DNA from: Caenorhabditis remanei
Taxonomy: Eukaryota; Nematoda; Chromadorea; Rhabditida; Rhabditidae
Length of the DNA: 64,000 nt
Assembly: GCF_010183535.1 (NCBI RefSeq)
Contig: NC_071329.1
Span: 2,170,001-2,234,000 of the forward strand
Direction of reading: 5' to 3'
The notes under the pieces are model-generated. The model made no database searches. It had not been told where the DNA came from and saw only the letters and a list, made by a program, of their open reading frames with translations. Below, piece after piece: positions 56,991 to 64,000 of this stretch; position 1 is the stretch's first letter, and each line of letters starts with the position of its first letter. Both the position numbers and the translations under genes were made by a program.

Positions 56991-57981
56991 TATCAAAAAT
57001 TTGTGTTTGTGTAATGTTAACTGGCATAGTTAGAAAAGTACCAAAATTCAAAAATTACAAAAAAAACGTGTTTTCATATTTTAGGATGTTTAGGGTTTTT
57101 TCATGATTTTTTCATGATTTAACAGCATTTTATTGAGTTTTTATTATGTTATAAATATATTACATCTAATTTCATATTTTCATAGTTGACCACTTTTTTG
57201 TACGGGCGGTCTAGAGGTTCTGAAATGAGGCGGGGAGACGATTGGCAAGGGTAGAAACGTTCCCGTCTTTTAAAAGACCATATCTCCCCAAGGACCGCCC
57301 GTACAAAAAAGTTGTCAACTACAAAAATGGAGATCTAGGTTTGGTCTACACAACGAATATAAATTTGGGGTAATTAGGGTAATTACGGAAGTCGTGACGG
57401 GATCTCAAAATTGGTCAGTTTTAAAAAGTCAGCGAATTTTCAAAAAAAAAAATTAACACGGAAGTAATTCTTCCCACATTAAACAAACGAACAGTGAGCA
57501 TAACACATACATGTTTTAGCTTTCTTGTTAGCTCCACCACTCCAGAATCTCCAACAACAAAAAAAAGTGAAGAAAAAAAAGAAAGCCTTTTTTTTATTTT
57601 CTAGGTGACATTCCGTTTTCTCTCCTCCTCTCCCCACCAACTAATACCCACTTTTTGCGTCGAATGTCCTTTCCCCTAGGGGGGACAGCACCACTTCTTC
57701 TTTTTTCTTTTTTTATGGAGTTGAATGGGAAAAGGGATTAAGAAGAAGAAGACAAGAAGGAATGTTGGAAATTTGCTTCCGGGGAGGAATGAGCTTGGAA
57801 AAGTGCGCTCTAAGAGCGATTTTTAACCCCAAAAACCTTCGAAAACCATCATGGCCTAACTTCCGTGGCCTAGAAACCTCCAAGTAGGAAACTTGGGTCA
57901 CCGAAGGAAGACATGAGGTAGTGCGCCAGATGCGACTTCCCCCACTTTCCTATACGCCCTCACCGACCTGGTTCTCCACGC

Positions 57982-58052
57982 TCCGTTGTGGTCTAGTGGT
58001 TAGGATTTATGGCTCTCACCCATAAGGCCGGGGTTCGATTCCCCGCAACGGA
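57982..58052 (+). tRNA. tRNA-Glu (anticodon CTC)
   Basis: 71-nt class I tRNA. Acceptor arms TCCGTTG / CAACGGA pair fully; A box TGGTCTAGTGGTTAGG; anticodon stem TTATGG/CCATAA with loop CTCTCAC (anticodon CTC); B box GGTTCGATTCC. A T7 and later T runs follow within 10 bases. Confidence 0.95.
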
Positions 58053-59263
58053 AGATTTTTTTCTTTTTTTGTATTAGTAGAAAATATGTTTTGCTAATTT
58101 ATTTTGATTTTTTGAGGCCATTTTCTCGTTATTTCTCTCTGACGTCAACCATGAATTAGTGAGCAAATGAAGAGTCAAAAGAGCAAGAAAAAGAAAAAAA
58201 AAACCGGGAAAATGAACAAAATGTGTGTTTTTTATTTATTTCTGCAGAGGCAAGATGTTGTGTGTCTGTCAAAAAACGAGAGGGAAATTAAAAGTTCAAC
58301 GGGAGCACATGGGGCGTTTTGAAATGGAGGGACACTTCGAAACCGGGACATAAAGAAACTGATATAAAAACTGAAAAATTGGGTTGTCAATAGAGCACAC
58401 TTGCATCAAAATTTATATAATTAGAAAGCGGAAGGCGTGAGGATTCAGAATCTATATTTGAAATTTTTCTGGGGTGAAAATTGACTGAGTAATGACGCTC
58501 TGAAATTTCAGTCTGAAATTCTGGAATTTTGAGTAAAAAAACTGAGACCTCTGTAACTCGGTCAGATTTCATCCTAGAAAAAATCTGAATACAGATTCAG
58601 AATCCTCACGTTTTCAACTACCAGAAAATTTTCAGTCGGCACACTTCACTTGACAATTTATCCCTCGAAACGGTACCAGACGATTGAAGGATTCGGCTCG
58701 ACATTTTCCAGCGCAAAAAGTCTTCGCGATAAATTAGCGGGTACAGTAATCCGACAGTACTTCTCGTAGTCAATTTTGGGTGCCATCGGAAGGCTGAAGA
58801 CGTGAGGATTCTGAATCTGGTGTCAGATTTTTTCTAGGACAATATTCGACAGAGTTACAGAGGTTTTAGTCTGAAAATTGCAGACGTCCCCCCAAATTCT
58901 TTTAATCCCTGAAAACCTGAAAATTCTAAAAAATTCTGAGACCAAATCACGAGTTCAAAAGTCTCAAGTTATTTTCAGCCTATTTCAATACTATCATCTC
59001 ATAAATCACTTGATTAGAAATGTATTGTTGAAGAATGGGGGATTAGAGGAGTCAGTGTGCACACATATAAATCTTCTTTTTTTCTGATTTACTCTCTATT
59101 CAGACACATGATTGATGTCATTTTTTTTGCTAGCTTGGTAGTGGTGGTAGTGACTAATAAAATATACATATATTTGTAAATAAAAAGACATTTTTGTGAT
59201 TGTGACGGGATTACTGTAGGAGGTCTTGAAACTTGGGCTTCAAGTTTTAGGCGTTTTTAGGCA

Positions 59264-59369
59264 GGGTCTAGGGTCTAGGGTCTAGGGTCTAGGGTCTAGG
59301 GTCTAGGGTCTAGGGTCTAGGGTCTAGGGTCTAGGGGTCTAGGGTCTAGGGTCTAGGGTCTAGGGTCTC
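59264..59369. repeat. GGGTCTA heptamer array
   Basis: About 15 copies with one single-base insertion (GGGGTCTA). It is not the nematode telomere hexamer TTAGGC. Confidence 0.95.
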
Positions 59370-59914
59370 TGGAAATGACCGATTTTATCAACTTTTTCGT
59401 AAATATAGAAAAAGTTGCGGGCTACATTTTTGTTGTTTACCGTTTTTGATAAGACTCCAATTTCTCGAGATACCGGCGGTAAAAGTCAAAAAATCGCAAA
59501 AAATGTTGAATTCTCCTGGTCTCGGGTCTGGTGTGTCATCCCGGATCTAGAATTTTCTGAATTTTTTCAATTTAATTTTTTCACGTTTTTCCTTCTCACC
59601 GCCGTTCGTACATATTATGTCCATTGTTTTTCATATAAGACACTCCTCGATATGAATTCTTAATTTCAATTTCTTATTAACTTTTCCTTGTTTTTCCTAT
59701 CCGTCATGAACATTTCCTTAGAATTTCCGCCTTTCTGCCCTCATGAAATTCTGAAATTCTGAAATTCCAGATATATCTTTCGGAGAATTTCAGACAAGTA
59801 GTACACTTCCCCATATTCTCTCTAACTCTCATAGACTTTCCACGTCATATTCCGAGGAGACTCAATGAAATTAGTTTTTCGGGACGGTTTTTGGTGATGT
59901 TTTTTGGGAAAGGG

Positions 59915-59921
59915 TATATAA
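59915..59921 (+). promoter_or_regulatory. TATA box
   Basis: GGGTATATAATGGG. It may belong to the broken signal-peptide gene starting at 60134, or to a non-coding transcript. Confidence 0.35.
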
Positions 59922-60133
59922 TGGGAGTCTCGACTCCAAGAGACATCTGAAACTGCTGACTAACATTTCCCACTAGCTTGTGAGAGCGTGTGAATGTGAT
60001 ATTGGTTTGTTTTATGGCTTCATTTATGGTGTCTCTTCATATAGATATAGAATATATGAAATGTGTTTTATAAGTTATATGAAGACATCACTTTGGATGT
60101 TCTACGTGCCTCTTTTTCCAATTTCCGTTGAAA

Positions 60134-60193
60134 ATGCTGAAAAAGATAATCATATCAGTTTTATCATTCTTGCTCATCCAGATCGCCGCGTAA
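60134..60193 (+). pseudogene. Signal-peptide exon cut off by a hairpin-repeat insertion
   Basis: ATG at 60134 encodes MLKKIIISVLSFLLIQIAA, a textbook signal peptide, then TAA. The stop is formed exactly where the GCGAGTTAC-family repeat begins (GCGTAACTCGCGTCAAAATG). A TATA box lies about 220 bp upstream. Inference: first exon of a secreted-protein gene disrupted by repeat insertion. No downstream exon was found. Confidence 0.35.
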
Positions 60194-61669
60194 CTCGCGT
60201 CAAAATGAATATTATGAGCTGAAAAATATACCAAAATGTAGATCTCAACGAGTTCTATATTCATGACCTACAACGGGCCGGATTGGTAGTCATTAATGTG
60301 CCGCGCGCCGGGTTCGAATAGATTTCTAGACAGTTTGCATCTTTTGTCACTTTATCCCGGTCCGCGGCAGAGCATTCAGTTATTTTAGGCTGAAAATCTG
60401 AGGTTGACAATTGAAAAAACAGTTATTTGCTATAAAATTGCTTTAAAAAATCCGTCTTTTAAGCCCTCACCTACGAGAATTCGCTCATATTCAAAAATAA
60501 GAGTATTTGAAAAGTTGGAAAAATGACTAACTTTTGAGAGCCCATCACTGCTTCACTAATTACTGTTTTTATATCGAATTTATATTGACTGTGTATATCA
60601 AGTCTAGAACCATATTTTTGTAGTTAGTCAATTTTTTATACGGTCGGTCCCTAGGGAGATACAGCCCTCCAAAGTTGCTCACCTCTCGCAGACACCTTCG
60701 GAGCGCTATATCTCCCCAGGAACCGAACGTTAAAAAAAGTGGTCAATTATAAAAATGAAGACCTGTTCTTGTTCTATAACATACCAAAAATTCAAACTTA
60801 AAACCCTGACATAATCCGAAAATCGGAGTCTATTTTTTTCAAAAACATCCAAAAAGGAGCATTTAACCAACAACCAATCATCTCAGATAGGCTCCGCCCA
60901 CTTTTTGCAGGGGGCTATCAATTTTTTTGCAAAAAAATTTCCGACAAGATTAAGGATGACACACCTCCTCCGAAACCCATTTTTCTGTGTGTTGTTTTTG
61001 TTTTTTTTTCTCATTTCCAAAAAAAACGAACGAAATTCCTAATCGAAAATGCATGAAACATAAAATTGCAGCACAGTCTCCTCTTTCAGTTACTCTGCTT
61101 CCTTGTCCCGGAAAAACGTCAAAAACTGCGCCTCGTGATAATAGGCTCCGCCCACTTCTAGCTTAATCCCCCGAAATCTCATTTCCGTTTTGTTGGTAGG
61201 TAGATCATACGTGAGCACGCGCGTCGCGGCTCACAAATTTTTGATGGCGGTCTCTTATTGTGGGAGCAACGACGACGACACCTTTTTAGCCTTTTTAAAA
61301 ACTTTCATAAATTATGTAAAACTAGCAGTTTCGGTGTTTTCACGTTGACTCCGCCCCCTTTTTTTGCAATTCTGACGCGTGGTTTCTTTTTAGGTGTTGG
61401 TGTCATCACAGTTCTGCAGGTACTATGATAGTGTGTGACCCTGCAAAAAGTGGGCGGAGCCTATCCAAGATGTTTGAATGTTGGTTCAATGCTCTTTTTT
61501 GAATATTGCATTTTTTGAATAGCTCTAATTTTTTTTTCTCAAAAATTTTGTTCAATTAAATGCCTATTCAGATTTGATTTTTTTCATGTGATAAAGCACT
61601 AGTGGTGATAATGCGATTTCACCCGATTTTCGAGTTTTTTTCTAAAGTTTTAAATTTGAGGTTTTAGTA

Positions 61670-61870
61670 TGTTAAGGAACAAGAATTGAGCTCCATTTTT
61701 GTAGTTGACAACTTTTTTGTACGGCTGGTCCCCAGGGAGACATGGCGCTCGAAAGCTGGTGACACCCCATTGGTACCTCCTGAGGTCGGGTAGTTCGGAG
61801 CGCCCCAGGGACCGCCCGTACAAAAAAGTTGTCAACTACAAAAATGGAGGTTTAGGCTTGATCTACACAG
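61670..61870. repeat. GTAGTTGACAAC hairpin
   Basis: Core arms TTGTAGTTGACAACTTTTTT / AAAAAAGTTGTCAACTACAA; the loop contains GGTACCTCCTGAGGTCGGGT. Confidence 0.85.
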
Positions 61871-62224
61871 TAAATATAAATTTGGAATAATTACAGTAAT
61901 TAGTAAAGCAGTGGCGGGTTCTTAAAAGTTAGTCACTTTTCTATATCTCATTATTTGAAAAGCAGCAAATTCTCAGTGGTTAGGTCCTAAAAGTTGGGTT
62001 TTTTAAAGCATTGTTATAGCAAAATGTATATTTCTAAAAAGCTGAAATTATAAGGATTTTGAATCTGTTTAAATAATTTTGATAAGTTCAACTTGAGACA
62101 AGATACAAGGGTTTGAAAGTCAACGACTTTCTCCAAGCAATCTTAACAATTTCTTGAAAATTTAGTACTTTGAGAGCCCGTTAACAGTCTCATCTAAAGT
62201 TTTTGAGCTTTGAATTTAAATTCA

Positions 62225-62420
62225 TTGTGTAAACCAACCATAGAGCTCTAGTTTTGTAGTTAACCACTTTTTTGCACGGGCGGTCTCCATAGAGTTATAG
62301 GGCTCCGAAGTTACTCATATCTAGCTGAAACCTCTGGTGGGTCGGAGTGCTATAACTCTCTAGGGACCGCCCGTATAAAAAAGTGGTCAACTACAAAAAT
62401 GGAGATCTAGAATTGGTCTG
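62225..62420. repeat. GTAGTTAACCAC hairpin
   Basis: Core arms TTTTTTGCACGGGCGGTCTC / CTAGGGACCGCCCGTATAAA, plus ATAGAGTTATAG / CTATAACTCTCT inside. Confidence 0.85.
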
Positions 62421-63524
62421 TAGCATACCAGAAATTTGAAACCAGGGGACCACCACTTGGCCAATTTTCAATCGTAAAGAATTTTTTTATTTTTCGAATG
62501 CGTATTTTGCCCTAATTTTGCACTTTCCAGTCCTCCGATCTAATCAAAAAATCTGGTATTTTTTTCTCTTTTTCCCCTTATTATTATTCGTATCAAATGA
62601 CACCTTGTTATTATTCTATACTTTTTTCCCACCCCTTTTCCTAAAAAAAAGTGTTCCCACATGTCCCATGATTCAAAATTATTTTTCATTATTTTTGCCC
62701 CCATTCCCACCAGTACTAGTCATGACTTGACTACCAAATGATGTCAGTCCTTTTCCAGCCAAATTTTTTTCGTTTTCTCATGAAAAAAGAAAAGAGACAT
62801 GTATACTACTAATCTGACACACACTGAAAACACGAAACGGCCGTAAATCATGTCACTTTTTACTAGTTTTTTGAAAAAGTTTTTTGTTGAAATTTTTCAA
62901 GTATATATACGAATGATGGGGAGCCACTTTTGCTTTAGTTTTGTGTGGAGCACTCGTCATTTTGAAAGTTTTTTTGGCGCGAAATTTTGGTATAAATAGT
63001 AGAACATATCGATGAGAAAACCAACTACTTTTTTAAATTCTGTCTGTGTGTCCGGATGTCCAAATGTCCAGTAGCTAAATTGAGCATTTGTTGAGTTTAA
63101 GATGTCTGTCAATGTGTCCTGATGTCCGTTCCAAAAAAACTTGAATAATGAAATTTTCAAGACTTTTCAAAGTGGTTTGTCGTGAAAAAAAAGAATATCG
63201 ATTCCTGTTCTGGGGGCGGAGCTTTAAGTTTGAACTTTTTTCAAAAACATGTCTGTCTACAACATCAGGTATTTGACTTAATGTTTGCGACCTTTTCGTT
63301 TTAGGCTCCGCCCCCTTGAGACTTTACGAGACCCGAGATTTGGAGCCTAAGTCCAAAGCTTCCAGGGTTTTTGTTTTGTGAGCGGAATCTAATATTTCTG
63401 TGAAAATTTTCAAAATCTCAGTTTGTGGGTTACTGTACACGCCTTGCATCCGTAATCTCTCTAAAACCTAAAGCTCCTCGAGCCCCCGCCCCTTTGCTCT
63501 TTATTGCCTCAAATTTATATTCTT

Positions 63525-63735
63525 TGTGTAGATCAAGTCTAAACCTCCATTTTAGTAGTTGACCACTTTTTTGTACGAGCGGTCCCTAGGGAGATACGGT
63601 AGGATGAAGCTCGGCACTTTAAATTTCGCGCGCCTTGTATGTGCTAACTTCGCTCTACCGTATCTCCCAAAGGACCGCCCGTGCAAAAAAGTTGTCAACT
63701 ACAAAAATGAAGTGCTAGGCTTGATCTACAACATT
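63525..63735. repeat. GTAGTTGACCAC hairpin just upstream of the right-edge gene
   Basis: Core arms TTTTTTGTACGAGCGGTCCC / AAAGGACCGCCCGTGCAAAA with GGGAGATACGGTAGG / CTACCGTATCTCCC inside. It ends 25 bases before the gene's start codon. Confidence 0.85.
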
Positions 63736-63759
63736 GCCCCAATAACTTTCCAGGTAACA

Positions 63760-64000
63760 ATGCGTTTCTCCCAATTCTTGGCGCTCTTCTTCATGTTGAC
63801 CGTGTTCTCCATCACCACGGCTCAACCCTACCAAGGCTACCGTACCTACCGTAGTCCCCTCCGTGACGGAACATTCGATCACGCCTCAATGTTCAGGTAG
63901 TCTATGGAGCAAAAGAACGCGCTTCAGAATTTCCCCATCATTTTCAGATTCACGTCAGACGGCTCAGCCGCGAGTGGTCAGAAGCTTCCAAGGTTTGGAC
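63760..64000 (+). CDS. Secreted protein, N-terminal part (possible neuropeptide precursor), runs off the window
   Basis: Exon 1 63760-63896, then intron, then exon 2 from 63948 to beyond the end. The start follows a TTTCCAG acceptor by 6 bases. MRFSQFLALFFMLTVFSITT is a signal peptide with likely cleavage after TTA. The mature part is QPYQGYRTYRSPLRDG..., then the exon junction gives FRFTSDGSAASGQKLPRFG at the edge. A PRFG sequence before a basic site would be typical of an RFamide-like peptide, but the next residue is outside the window, so this is only suggestive. Confidence 0.6.

Larger units (their letters stand above)
53370..57981. other. Gene-poor region of dispersed repeats
   Basis: No gene is supported. 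It contains the ~110-bp 'AGAAAGCTGAAGAAATGAGG' repeat in several copies (53930-55400), the right arm of the large inverted repeat (54330-54990), a hairpin (56013-56144), CCCTAGA 7-mers (56230-56260), a (GA)n run (56520-56555) and two GTAGTTGACAAC hairpins (56775-56990 and 57180-57345). Confidence 0.6.
58053..63759. other. Gene-poor region before the right-edge gene
   Basis: Apart from a possible broken signal-peptide exon (60134-60193) no gene is supported. Repeats: GGGTCTA array, GTAGTTGACAAC hairpins at 60590-60780, 61670-61870, 62225-62420 and 63525-63735, and more copies of the 'AAGCTGAAAT...GATTCTGAATC' repeat. TAGGCTCCGCCCACTT-type phrases recur at 60890, 61141 and 61458. Confidence 0.6.

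Noticed and set aside
59264..59369. Interstitial telomere
   Set aside because: The unit is GGGTCTA, not the nematode TTAGGC.
59980..60222. 80-codon open frame
   Set aside because: It starts at a non-ATG codon, ends in a repeat and is in a different frame from the signal-peptide ATG at 60134.

Overview
The window is nuclear DNA of a nematode, very probably a Caenorhabditis species but not placed to species. Genes have short introns (often 40-60 bp) with TTTCAG acceptors, and many start codons sit a few bases after a free acceptor, as expected for spliced-leader trans-splicing. Long-hairpin (MITE-like) repeats are dense, and the recognisable families are typical of nematodes: a Str-type chemoreceptor, a divergent nuclear-receptor ligand domain and a calpain. 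The sequence is AT-rich with two clear tRNA genes. No bacterial, viral or CRISPR feature was seen. Gene models below were built by hand from splice signals; in every multi-exon model the exon phases add up.

Layout. 0-5.5 kb: a small AT-hook protein (147-521, +), a two-exon C2H2 protein (1332-681, -) and an AT-hook plus chromodomain gene (5469-2225, -), of which the first gene looks like an intronless, chromodomain-less copy. 5.5-8.5 kb: repeats. 8.5-10 kb: a 560-bp inverted duplication with one small gene per arm and a third gene in the loop. 10.7-13.2 kb: a 71-aa gene, a Tc1/mariner remnant and a 347-aa seven-helix chemoreceptor. 14-17 kb: small acidic-tail genes, one broken by a single nonsense codon. 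17-23.7 kb: a ten-exon calpain lacking the usual catalytic Asn context. 24.2-29.4 kb: another small family gene and a nuclear-receptor-like gene with a ligand domain and no zinc-finger domain. 30.4-33.6 kb: kinesin light chain. 33.9-35.4 kb: two more small family genes.

35.6-45.4 kb is a transposon and repeat island. Three DNA elements share CAAGGGAA termini and 3-bp TRA target duplications. Each carries a tRNA-like A box/B box unit at nearly the same distance inside both inverted repeats; one still encodes a DDE transposase. They are followed by an 8.8-copy 134-bp tandem array and a broken fragment of the CCR4-NOT subunit NOT3. 45.9-53.4 kb: a small secreted protein and a small membrane protein with three phase-compatible first exons. 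53.4-63.7 kb holds two tRNA genes' surroundings, hairpin repeats and little coding sequence. A secreted, possibly neuropeptide-like gene starts at 63760 and runs off the end.

The two main discoveries I would follow are (1) the DNA elements with tRNA-like Pol III units embedded in their terminal inverted repeats and (2) a modular family of short, basic, probably nuclear proteins built on an 'N-x-x-F-x-x-x-L-W-x-R-L' helix and an acidic 'EW-L-x-D-I-E-x-Y-D-G-F' tail, with at least eight or nine members scattered over 35 kb.
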